DNA of 64,000 bases from Desertivirga sp966211215 (GTDB lineage Bacteria > Bacteroidota > Bacteroidia > Sphingobacteriales > Sphingobacteriaceae), in contig CBIHNR010000001.1 in assembly GCA_966211215.1 (NCBI GenBank), positions 62,001-126,000 on the forward strand, written 5' to 3'. Below the pieces are notes generated by a model. That model saw only the letters and a list, made by a program, of their open reading frames with translations. It did no database searches and was not told the origin of the DNA. How positions within the stretch are numbered: the stretch's first letter is position 1; the number at the start of each line of letters is the position of its first letter. Position numbers and translations under genes: made by a program. Positions 36,987 through 45,800 of this stretch are shown one piece after another.

Positions 36987-38684
36987 ATGAAGAACTTTAA
37001 ATATATCATAGCGGCGGGAATGGCTTTAATGCTGGGTTCCTGCACCAAAGACCTCGACCAGGCACCAAAGGGGGCTTTAAGGGAAGAGGCTTTAAATACA
37101 CCAAAGGCAGCCGAGGGGCTTGTTGTTGCTGCTTACGCGATGATGGACAATGTGTACCAGTCAAACGATTTTGCGCCAATTTCGGCGATTTTCAACCCGG
37201 CATCTAACTGGAGCTATAGCGATGTGCGCTCTGGCGATGCTTACAAGGGCGGCGGCGGTACCGGCGATATTGCCCCCTTGGGAAATATGGAGTTGGGCAA
37301 CGTAACTGCTGATAACTTCCTGATTGCCCGTAAATGGAGGGCACTTTATATTGGGGTTTCGAGGTGTAACAAAGCCTTAAAATCACTGAACTCATTGTCG
37401 GATGCAGAATTCCCATTAAAGGCTCGCCGCATTGCTGAAGTTAGGGTGTTAAGGGCGCATTATTATTTCGACCTTAAACGGAACTTTCGCACTTTCCCTT
37501 ACATTGACGAGAGCGTGCCTCTTGGCGAAGAAGGAAAAGTGCCAAACAACTTAACTGAGCAGCAATTATGGGATAAAATTATTGCAGATATTCAGGCAGG
37601 AATCAATATCCCTTATGATGGACAGGATAAAGGGCGCATTAACAAATATGTAGCTTACGCCTACCTTACAAAGGCTTACATGTTTACCAAAAAATATACT
37701 GAGGCTGTGGCAAGTGCTAACGAGGTGATCAATTCTGGAAAGTACAATCTGCTATCCAACCTGGAATCTCTATACTCAGACCCGTTGGTGGAGCATAATG
37801 GCGAGAACATCCTGGCTATTGAAACCTCTGTAAATGACGGTGGTACACTTAACGGAAATATTGACTGGGGTGATTTGCTAACTTCTCCATCCGGGCCTGC
37901 TTATGGTGGTGGCGACGGTTTTCACCGCCCAACTCAAAACCTTGTAAATTCCTTTAAGGTGGATCCAATTACCGGATTGCCTTTACTCGACACTTACAAC
38001 AACTCCGACCTTGCACCTACCGATGTGACCACCCCCGTTGACCCTCGTTTAGACCATGCCATTGGCCGCCCCGGAATTACCTGGAAAGACTATAAAGGCG
38101 AAGTGTATAGCGTAAGCTGGGCTCGTGATGCAAATACGTATGGCCCATATTCAAAGAAGAAAAACTTGATTTCGCCTAACTCCACTTTGCGTGCTGCCGG
38201 TGGGTTCCCATGGGCGAGGGGCGCCCTGAATTTCCCATTCATCAAATATTCTGATGTATTGCTATGGAAAGCAGAAGCCTTGATTGAACTAAATCAAAAT
38301 CTGGATGAAGCCCGCGAATTGATTAACCAGGTACGTACCAGGGCTAAAAACTCTCCGGTGGTTAAAAAACTGGATGGCGTTACTCCGGCAGCTAATTATG
38401 TAATAGGCACTTACCCGGCTTTAGGCTGGACTCAGGACTATGCTCGCAAAGCCCTTCGTTTTGAAAGAAGATTGGAGTTATGTTTAGAAGGGCACCGTTT
38501 TTACGATTTGGTTCGCTGGAATGCTGCTACCGACTTTCTAAATAACTACTACCAAACCGAGGGCACCAAAAGGCCTTACCTGGCAGTGGGCAACTTTGTG
38601 GCACCAAAACTAAATTACCTGCCCATCCCGCAGGTGGAAGTAGATTTAGCTCGTGGAGGTTTAATTCAAGATCCTAATTATTAG
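36987..38684 (+). CDS. SusD/RagB-like glycan-binding lipoprotein (SusD1)
   Basis: A 565-residue surface lipoprotein with lipobox MLGSC (Cys19). The family pattern is complete: N-terminal helices (ALREEALNTPKAAEGLV), RVLRAHYYFDLKRNF, TPR-like helices (KYVAYAYLTKAYMF), SDVLLWKAEALIELNQNLDEA, RARTKN-type segment VRTRAKNSP and the C-terminal RRLELCLEGHRFYDLVRW. It covers the SusC1 barrel as lid and captures oligosaccharides. A strong terminator follows after 25 bases, ending the SusC1-SusD1 unit. Confidence 0.95.
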   Translation: MKNFKYIIAAGMALMLGSCTKDLDQAPKGALREEALNTPKAAEGLVVAAYAMMDNVYQSNDFAPISAIFNPASNWSYSDVRSGDAYKGGGGTGDIAPLGNMELGNVTADNFLIARKWRALYIGVSRCNKALKSLNSLSDAEFPLKARRIAEVRVLRAHYYFDLKRNFRTFPYIDESVPLGEEGKVPNNLTEQQLWDKIIADIQAGINIPYDGQDKGRINKYVAYAYLTKAYMFTKKYTEAVASANEVINSGKYNLLSNLESLYSDPLVEHNGENILAIETSVNDGGTLNGNIDWGDLLTSPSGPAYGGGDGFHRPTQNLVNSFKVDPITGLPLLDTYNNSDLAPTDVTTPVDPRLDHAIGRPGITWKDYKGEVYSVSWARDANTYGPYSKKKNLISPNSTLRAAGGFPWARGALNFPFIKYSDVLLWKAEALIELNQNLDEARELINQVRTRAKNSPVVKKLDGVTPAANYVIGTYPALGWTQDYARKALRFERRLELCLEGHRFYDLVRWNAATDFLNNYYQTEGTKRPYLAVGNFVAPKLNYLPIPQVEVDLARGGLIQDPNY

Positions 38685-38709
38685 GATTTTTAGTTTAACC
38701 AAAGAGGTC

Positions 38710-38759
38710 AAAGAGCTACAGAGAACATGAATTTATTTGTTTAGTCTGTAGCTCTTTTT
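38710..38759 (+). terminator. Terminator after SusD1
   Basis: AAAGAGCTACAGA and TCTGTAGCTCTTT form a perfect 13-bp stem with a 22-base loop followed by T residues. Confidence 0.85.
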
Positions 38760-38862
38760 AATATGGTGATGACGTCCGGCGATATGCAGGCTAATACGCT
38801 TTGTCTTTCCGACGATAGGAGGAATCCTAAAGCGCTTCGTTATACGTATTGCTTTAAGATCT

Positions 38863-38948
38863 CTCCTTTCGTCGAGATGACAAAACGCCTAGTTTGAAAG
38901 TGTTTTAAAATAAGCAAGTTGCAAATGATGTCATTATAACGAAAGGAG
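38863..38948. repeat. Dispersed inverted-repeat element, copy 1
   Basis: CTCCTTTCGTCGAGATGAC at 38863-38881 is nearly the inverse of GTCATTATAACGAAAGGAG at 38930-38948. The interior TAAGCAAGTTGCAAATGATG recurs, slightly changed, in the copy at 61879-61953. A half-copy (CTCCTTGGGTCGGAATGAC) lies near 39037-39055. Confidence 0.7.
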
Positions 38949-39151
38949 GCCACGAAGTAGCATTAAGGCAATTGAAGAACAAACTAATTTCTTAATAAAT
39001 CCTATAAAGTTTGTCATGTAATGCGCTTTAAGATCCCTCCTTGGGTCGGAATGACAAGGTGCCTTAGCCGGTATTGGGGCAGACATAAAACGATGGAAGC
39101 ATTCTGGCTTGCATAAACAACCTAATCCACCTTTAAAACCACATACTCATC

Positions 39152-41305
39152 ATGATTAAAAACAAAATTTATATCCCAATAGCTATCCTCTTTCTCTCGC
39201 TCAACGCGAAAGCCCAGTATCATTGGAGTTTTGAAAAAGGGAAAGTTCTGGCAGAAAATTCAGGCAAACTGAAACTCGAATTTATAAGCAATTTTAAAGA
39301 GCCCGAATTGGTGAAAGGCTTCAAAGGCACTGCAATCCGTACAGATGGCTATTCTAGCCAACTAAATGCCACATTCCCAGTTACTAAAAAGCCTCTCCAT
39401 TTAAAAGCCTGGTTTGCTCTGGAAACATTTTCCAACGACACCTCCGGGTTCTTTGTGCTGAAGGATACAAAAGGAAACTGGATTTCCGCTTGCGTTGATA
39501 AGTTTGGTAAACCGTTAATTGGCCTAAGCTTAAATGGAATACTAAAGTATCACGGAGGCGCCGCTAAGCTTTTAAACTTTGAATGGATGAATGTGGGCTT
39601 GTCGGTTGAAAAGGATAAAGCAGAGCTGATAATCAACGGAGAAAAAATAGCAACGGCCCCCTTGTCCCCAGCAGATTTCGCAATGGGTTTCAGTGGTTTT
39701 ACAGTAGGCAGAGATGGCAGGGAAAAGCAGATTTTAATATTCCCAACAAATGCATTAAACGGAATTGTAGATGAAGTTTCACTCGAAACGAAGCCTTACT
39801 CATTGGAGGCAGCAAAAGCCGAATTCAAAAAAGGAGGAAATGTAAAACCTGATTTAAGTGTAGCCGCCAGCAGGTTTCAAAACGACTTCAATCGCCCTAA
39901 ATACCACATTCTTCCGGCTGCCAATTGGACTAACGAGATGCATGGCCTAATTTACTATAATGGTAAATATCACTTGTTTAATCAGAAGAATGGCGCTAAC
40001 CTTTTATTGAATACCATTAACTGGGGACATTACAGCAGTCCCGATTTAATTAGCTGGACAGAGCACCGCCCGGCTTTGAGCCCGGAACAGGGTATAGACG
40101 AACGAGGTATCTGGTCTGGCCATTCCGTTATTTTTGAAGGTAAACCAGCGCTGATTTACACTGCTGGCGCTCCATATATAAACCATATTGGCCTGGCATT
40201 TCCGAATGATAGCAGCCTTATAAGCTGGCAGAAATATTCCGGCAATCCCATTGTAAAAGGCCCACCCCAAGGCTACCAGCGCACTGACCTTAGGGACCCC
40301 TATGTATGGAAGGAAAATGACACCTGGTACATGATGATTGGCTATGGTGTTGTGGAAGATGGGGAAGAAAAAGGCTCACTGCTTCTATATAAATCCAAGG
40401 ATTTTAAGAAATGGGATTTCCTGCATACCCTCTTTACCGGCGATCCGAAAAATGACGATTCCGGCGTCTTTTGGGAAATGCCGGTTTTCTGGAAGATGGA
40501 TGGAAAGTACATTTTACTGGTAAATAAAGTGCCCTATAAGGGCGTTCCGGCAGTTGCTCTATATTGGGTAGGCGATTTTGTGAATGAAAAATTTGTGCCT
40601 GATTTCAAAGTTCCTAAACGCCTCGAGGTCGTAAACCGGCTCTTGTCACCTTCTGTTGCTTTGGATGTGGCCGGAAGGACAACTGCTATAGCCATCATAC
40701 CGGATGAAATTACCGCCGAAGCTGCCTATAAACAAGGTTGGAACCACTTATACAGTATCCCCCGCACCTGGAAATTAAAAGATGGCGAAATTTATCAGCG
40801 GCCCCACCCTGCGTTAGAAAAATTAAGAATGGGAGAGATAAGCTTTAAATCGCAAACTATCAAACCGGGTAATAATCTCTTGTTAGCCTCTGGCACACAT
40901 CAGCTTGAATTTAAAGCAGAGCTGAATACAGGCAGCTCCAAGAAGTTCGGGTTCATTGTTGGCAAAAACAAGTCAGGCAGCGAGCAGACCCGTATTTATT
41001 ACGATTTTGAAAAGCATGAGATGATAGTGGATGATACGCAATCCAGTAAAAGGGAACATGTTCCATTGAACATTCGTACGGGAAAATATAACCTGGAACC
41101 AAATTCAAAAGTAGATCTGCATGTGTTTATTGATGGCTCTGTTGTTGAAGTTTTTATTAATGGAAAAGATGCCTTTACGACTCGCTTATTTCCATTAAGT
41201 CAGGAAAGCACCGATGTTGAGCTGTTCACCGAAGGTGGAAATATCGAGATTTTCAAAGCTTCGGTGTGGCATTTAAGATCAAGCAATAATAAAACAGCCT
41301 TTTAG
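39152..41305 (+). CDS. LamG-GH32 fructan-active enzyme with Glu at nucleophile position
   Basis: A 717-residue secreted protein with signal peptide (1-21). Residues 22-220 form a LamG-like beta-sandwich; the GH32 propeller (about 245-560) and C-terminal GH32 sandwich (about 565-710, KKFGFIVGKNKSG...VVEVFINGKDAF) follow. RDP (TDLRDPYVW) and the acid/base motif WEMPVF are present. The classical WMNDPNG nucleophile motif is replaced by NWTNEMHG, placing Glu262 where Asp is expected. The enzyme may have a different specificity or be a binding protein. It lacks a T9SS domain and is not a lipoprotein, so it is predicted periplasmic. The following gene in the locus has the same change. Confidence 0.88.
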   Translation: MIKNKIYIPIAILFLSLNAKAQYHWSFEKGKVLAENSGKLKLEFISNFKEPELVKGFKGTAIRTDGYSSQLNATFPVTKKPLHLKAWFALETFSNDTSGFFVLKDTKGNWISACVDKFGKPLIGLSLNGILKYHGGAAKLLNFEWMNVGLSVEKDKAELIINGEKIATAPLSPADFAMGFSGFTVGRDGREKQILIFPTNALNGIVDEVSLETKPYSLEAAKAEFKKGGNVKPDLSVAASRFQNDFNRPKYHILPAANWTNEMHGLIYYNGKYHLFNQKNGANLLLNTINWGHYSSPDLISWTEHRPALSPEQGIDERGIWSGHSVIFEGKPALIYTAGAPYINHIGLAFPNDSSLISWQKYSGNPIVKGPPQGYQRTDLRDPYVWKENDTWYMMIGYGVVEDGEEKGSLLLYKSKDFKKWDFLHTLFTGDPKNDDSGVFWEMPVFWKMDGKYILLVNKVPYKGVPAVALYWVGDFVNEKFVPDFKVPKRLEVVNRLLSPSVALDVAGRTTAIAIIPDEITAEAAYKQGWNHLYSIPRTWKLKDGEIYQRPHPALEKLRMGEISFKSQTIKPGNNLLLASGTHQLEFKAELNTGSSKKFGFIVGKNKSGSEQTRIYYDFEKHEMIVDDTQSSKREHVPLNIRTGKYNLEPNSKVDLHVFIDGSVVEVFINGKDAFTTRLFPLSQESTDVELFTEGGNIEIFKASVWHLRSSNNKTAF

Positions 41306-41329
41306 CTTTTTCGCTGTGATTTTGATTGG

Positions 41330-41366
41330 GCCGTTCTGTGATTTTTTCGCAGGGCGGCTTTTTTTG
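41330..41366 (+). terminator. Terminator after LamG-GH32 gene
   Basis: GCCGTTCTG pairs imperfectly with CAGGGCGGC across an 11-base loop, followed by seven T. Confidence 0.6.
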
Positions 41367-41429
41367 TTTAAACTTTTTGCTTTTTTCAGGCCATTGGCCG
41401 AAGCTAAAGAGCCATCAAGTGGCCTGATG

Positions 41430-41483
41430 CCGGCTAAAGCACTTGCAAGTGTATCCATTGCCGTCAGTTTCAACTGACGGGCT
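41430..41483 (+). repeat. REP-like direct repeat left of the HicAB module
   Basis: A 54-base unit containing the palindromes ACTTGCAAGT and CCGTCAGTTTCAACTGACGG. It is repeated almost base for base at 42308-42361, so the HicAB module sits between two direct copies. Confidence 0.8.
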
Positions 41484-41551
41484 GATGAAAGATGAATTTG
41501 ACAAGTCTCTTGCTCATAAGTTGAACATTAAGAGTCAGTTAAATGCAACAA

Positions 41552-41578
41552 AAATATAATACGAATGTATTATATTTG
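41552..41578 (+). promoter_or_regulatory. hicAB promoter with overlapping operator
   Basis: TATATTTG at 41571-41578 matches the -7 consensus TAnnTTTG; no clear -33 box is seen. A perfect inverted repeat with 11-bp arms (AAATATAATAC / GTATTATATTT, four-base spacer, 41552-41577) covers the -7 box. It is the expected binding site for the ribbon-helix-helix end of HicB. Confidence 0.65.
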
Positions 41579-41597
41579 TAACTAAATATTAGTTGCA

Positions 41598-41852
41598 TTG
41601 GGCAAAATTGAAAAGTTAATAGAGCGATTTCTCTAAATACCTAAAGATTTTACTTGGGATGAATTAGTTACTCTACTCTCGCACTTTGGTTATGAGCCAT
41701 TAAAGACCAGCAAAACTGGCGGTTCCAGAAGAAAGTTTGTTAATAAAAAAAATGTTATTATAAACTTGCATAAACCTCATCCAGAGCCGGAGCTAAAGCA
41801 GTATGCAATCAAGCAAGTTATAGAAACACTAAAAGAGCAAGGAGATATTTAA
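41598..41852 (+). pseudogene. hicA: HicA-like mRNA interferase toxin, nonsense mutant
   Basis: Starting at TTG (41598) the frame reads GKIEKLIERFL, then TAA at 41634-41636, then IPKDFTWDELVTLLSHFGYE, SKTGGSRRKFVNKK and INLHKPHPEPELKQYAIKQV to a stop at 41850-41852. This is the small double-stranded-RNA-binding fold of HicA-like toxins over its whole length, interrupted only by the one stop, which is one base away from a Ser codon. No start codon follows that would give a complete core. The product should be dead unless the stop is read through. The hicB ATG is one base beyond the stop. Confidence 0.8.
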
Positions 41853-41853
41853 A

Positions 41854-42225
41854 ATGGGTAGTTATCTGAAATATAAAGATTACACTGGTACTGTAGAGTT
41901 TAGTGCTGAAGATGAAGTTTTTCATGGTAAAATATTTGGAATAAAGGATTTAGTGACTTTTGAAGGCCGCTCAGTAGAGGAGATCAAACACGCTTTTGAA
42001 GAATCTGTAGATGATTATCTTGAAACCTGCAAGGAGATAGGCAAAACGCCGGAGAAATTGTTTAAGGGAAGCTTCAATGTTAGAGTGCCTTCTTCTGTTC
42101 ATAAAGATGCTGCACTTGTTGCAACTCAATATAATATGTCTCTTAACGATTTTGTAAAGTTGGCACTCACCTATGCCATTAATCATCAGCAGGAATTAAG
42201 CAAGGAACTTCGCTTAGTTCGTTAA
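41854..42225 (+). CDS. hicB: HicB family antitoxin
   Basis: A 123-residue protein with both HicB parts: a partial RNase-H-like fold (YTGTVEFSAEDEVFHGKIFGI...VTFEGRSVEEIKHAFEESVDDYLETC) and a C-terminal ribbon-helix-helix (FNVRVPSSVHKDAALVATQYNMSLNDFVKLALTYAI). HicB neutralises HicA and represses its own promoter. Here the antitoxin is intact while the toxin frame is broken, so it could persist as a pure DNA-binding repressor or as protection against related toxins. The module sits between fructan genes and has no link to their function. Confidence 0.9.
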   Translation: MGSYLKYKDYTGTVEFSAEDEVFHGKIFGIKDLVTFEGRSVEEIKHAFEESVDDYLETCKEIGKTPEKLFKGSFNVRVPSSVHKDAALVATQYNMSLNDFVKLALTYAINHQQELSKELRLVR

Positions 42226-42307
42226 AATAAATGGAGGTTAACTTTAAATAGTTAGCCTCTCAAAATATTATTCCCTCCTGCAGATGTCCCTACTCTATAA
42301 CGAAGGA

Positions 42308-42361
42308 CCGGCTCAAGCACTTGCAAGTGTATTCATTGCTGTCAGTTTCAACTGACGGGCT
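42308..42361 (+). repeat. REP-like direct repeat right of the HicAB module
   Basis: Second copy of the 54-base unit at 41430-41483; both small palindromes are retained, with few substitutions. Confidence 0.8.
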
Positions 42362-42819
42362 AAAGGCAAGAAAGCCTTGATAATTAAGCTTTTTAGCAAG
42401 ATGCCAGTTTCTATCATGCCTGGCAATTAAGTATTATCCCGCAAGATTAGACACATGTTGGCGCGTTCCCCAATATCTTCATAATACTATCTTCCAAAAT
42501 TATTACATCACCAATCCCAGCCATTTCGAGCACCTGCAATAAAATTGAAAATCAACACGATACAAAATTCAATAATGAAGTAAGTTCTGTTGTTAAGTAT
42601 TTGAAAATTAGATTTTTGTGTGATTTGTATTTTAAGGTGCACAATTCCTTAACGCATTTGAAACGATTCTTAAAACCCTTGTTTCATCCGGTGCATACAT
42701 TAGTTTCACCAATTATACCTGTTTCATATCCGGATAGCTTAAATCCAGCTGGCCAGTGGTTGCTTATGCGGCTGAAAAGGAGAATTGAAATAACTAACCC
42801 ATAACAAAACCAAAAAAAC
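42362..42819 (+). other. Leader region of the large GH32 gene
   Basis: About 460 bases without a convincing gene; a 67-codon frame at 42601-42804 is Leu/Pro-rich and shows no family. It must hold the promoter of the large GH32 gene because a terminator and the HicAB module separate that gene from the upstream fructan genes. Confidence 0.4.
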
Positions 42820-45800
42820 ATGAGAAAAGTAATTTCTACTCTCAGCACGTTCTGTTTCTCTTTTGGTGTATTTGCACAATCGCCGGTTTTTCATTTAAAG
42901 TACGACGAAGCCAATGCAACTACTACTACCAAAGAAGAAATCAGTTCAGACAACCTACCTATCACAAATCAATTTAATAAACCAGAGCGGGTAAGCGGAG
43001 TCACCGGCAACGCTTTGCGAACAGATGGTTTTTCCACCTGGATCTCTAAGACAAAAAATTTGGGGCTCGACAAGTCAATTTCTGTAGAAACCTGGATTTC
43101 CCTCGAAAGCTATCCTGCTGATGCAGAAACTCCTTACGCTAATTTAACGCCATCATCGATTGTTAATCAGACAGATAGCGACAATGGATTTGCTCTGAAT
43201 ATCAATGCTTTTGGTAAATGGAATTTCACCATCAAGATAGCAGGTACCAAGTATGTATGCGAAGCGCCAGGTGTATTTCCATTGTACGAGTGGACCCACG
43301 TTGTTGCTGTACTGGATGGCCCTAATGGAAAATTGAAATTGTACTTAAACGGTGCGCAGGTTGCTTCTTTAAATACTCCGCTTAATGGCACTATCAATAG
43401 CGCCACAACTCCGTTGCTTATTGGAAAAAGCAATATGGATAAAATGGACGGAATCTTCCTGATCAACGCCATGAACGCCGCTTTTGACGATACAAAAATT
43501 TATACTTCGCCGTTGAGTGCAAGTACTATTAGTACCACTTACAATAACGGACGCAATAGCTTAACCACAACCGGCGAGCAGGCTATTGTGGTAAATGCGT
43601 CTCGTTTTTCGACAGATACACAACGCCCATCGTACCATGGCATGCCACCGGCAAACTGGACCAACGAGCCCCACGGCCTGGTAGAACACAATGGCAAGTA
43701 TCACCTTTTCTATCAGCGTACCCCTAACGGCCCTTACAAAACGTTAATGCACTGGGGGCATATGGTAAGTACAGACTTTGTAAACTGGACAAACACTAAA
43801 GATGCACTATGGCCAACCCTCGAATGGTCCGCAACTTCGGGCTATGACATGAAAGGGATCTGGTCTGGAGACGTGATTTCGGAGAATGGCGTAGCGCATG
43901 CCTTTTACACTGCCGTAAATCACAGCGGCCCATTTAATCCGGGTATTGGTCATGCTACAAGTTCAGATGCCGATTTGAAAAACTGGGTAAAAACTAATCC
44001 AGTGGTAGATAAGCCAAATGATGCCAACAGCGATATGCGGGACCCTTACCTGTTTAAAGATGGATCAACATGGGTGATGCTGATTGGCGCAAAAATCAAT
44101 GGCATAGGCGGGCTATTCTGTTTTACATCTACTGATTTAACTAATTGGACTCGTAAAACGGATTTTTGTACGGTTGCTTACAGCCAAATGGATATAGGCT
44201 CCGAAGTTTGGGAAATGCCAGTTTTTGAACCTATTGGCGGAAGCAAGTATATCTTAATTGCTAACCCAATTGGAGGCACAGTTGCTAAATACGGACCCAA
44301 GTATACTCGCGGTGTCTATTGGATTGGTACTTACACCAACGGACAATTTACCCCAGATTTCAATACCCCTAAAAGTTTGGATTTGATTCCAGGGCACCTT
44401 TCTCCAGCTGTAGCACGTAACGCAAGCAATCAATTAACGGCAATTGGTATTGTTGATGAGCGCAGAAACTCGCAAGCGCAGGAAGATGCCGGCTGGTGCC
44501 ATGTGTTCAGTTTGCCACGTGTTTATTCATTGCTTGGCAACAATCAAACATTGGGGCAGGCTCCGGCTCCTCAAACAACCAATTTGAGATTTCCGGGAAC
44601 CCAACAAACTTTGAGCAACCTGAGCGTGAGCTCTACATTTCCACTAATTGTTACTGATGGTGCCAAAACTGAAATTATGGCAAGCCTTAACCCTGCAACA
44701 ACGGCAACTACTTACGGCATTAACATCCGTAAGTCAAACGATGGCACCGAGGTAACCAAAATCTATTACGATGCGGTAAACAAAAATATCATTCTTGATA
44801 AGTCTGCATCCTCATTATCTTCTCAGGTAGATATCGAAGACAAAGCGGTTATTACTCAGCCTTATGATGAAGCCGCATTTGGAAAGCCAGAGTCCTTTCA
44901 CATATTTATAGATAACTCAATAGTTGATGTATTTATAAACGAAAAAGCAGCTTTCTCTTTCCGCATTTACCCAACTAAAACAGATGCTAAAAACATCGAA
45001 TTATACTCTAGTGGCGGAACAACTACGTTTACAACTGTTAATACCTGGAGTACAGGTTCACAAAATGTTGCTGTTACCGGCTTAAGCTTAAATAAAACCA
45101 GCACAGATTTACGCGCAGGCCGCGAAGAAATCCTTGCAGCCACTATAACTCCTGCTAATGCCACAAATAAAAACATTATATGGACTTCCAGTGATACGGC
45201 TGTGGCAAAGGTTGGCCCTACTGGTAATGTTACAGCGGTTGCAGCAGGAACAGCTACAATTACCGCCACCACACAGGATGGTAATAAAACAGCTACGTCC
45301 ACCGTACAGGTAAGCGCCCAAAACTACACTACTTACAATTTTGAGTCGGGCAACCTTACCGGTTGGACCGTATTATCCGGCACTGCATTCACAGCTTCCA
45401 ACGTAACTCAGGATATTAACTGGGGATGGGGCGGCCCTTTTAACCAGCAAGGTTTATGGCATTTCTGGGGGCATAAAAGCACCACAGATTTGGCTGTAGG
45501 CGAGATGAAAACAAGTTCTAATTTTTCGTTGGGCGGCGATGGGATTATCACCTTTAAGATTGGCGGAGGAAATAAAATTGATAGCGTTTATATCGCTTTA
45601 TGCAATTCATCTGGCACTGTGTTACAAAAAGCAACCGGTACAGATAATGAAGGTTATACAACCAAATCAATTAATGGTTCTGCCTATGTAGGTACTTCCT
45701 GCTATATCAAGGTGGCCGATATTGCAACTGGTGGATGGGGGCATATTAATGTGGATGACATCAAAATACCCATTGTAACCACAGTGCCTGTAACAGCAGT

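Noticed and set aside
42601..42804. 67-codon plus-strand frame before the large GH32 gene
   Set aside because: No family pattern; more likely the leader of the GH32 gene.
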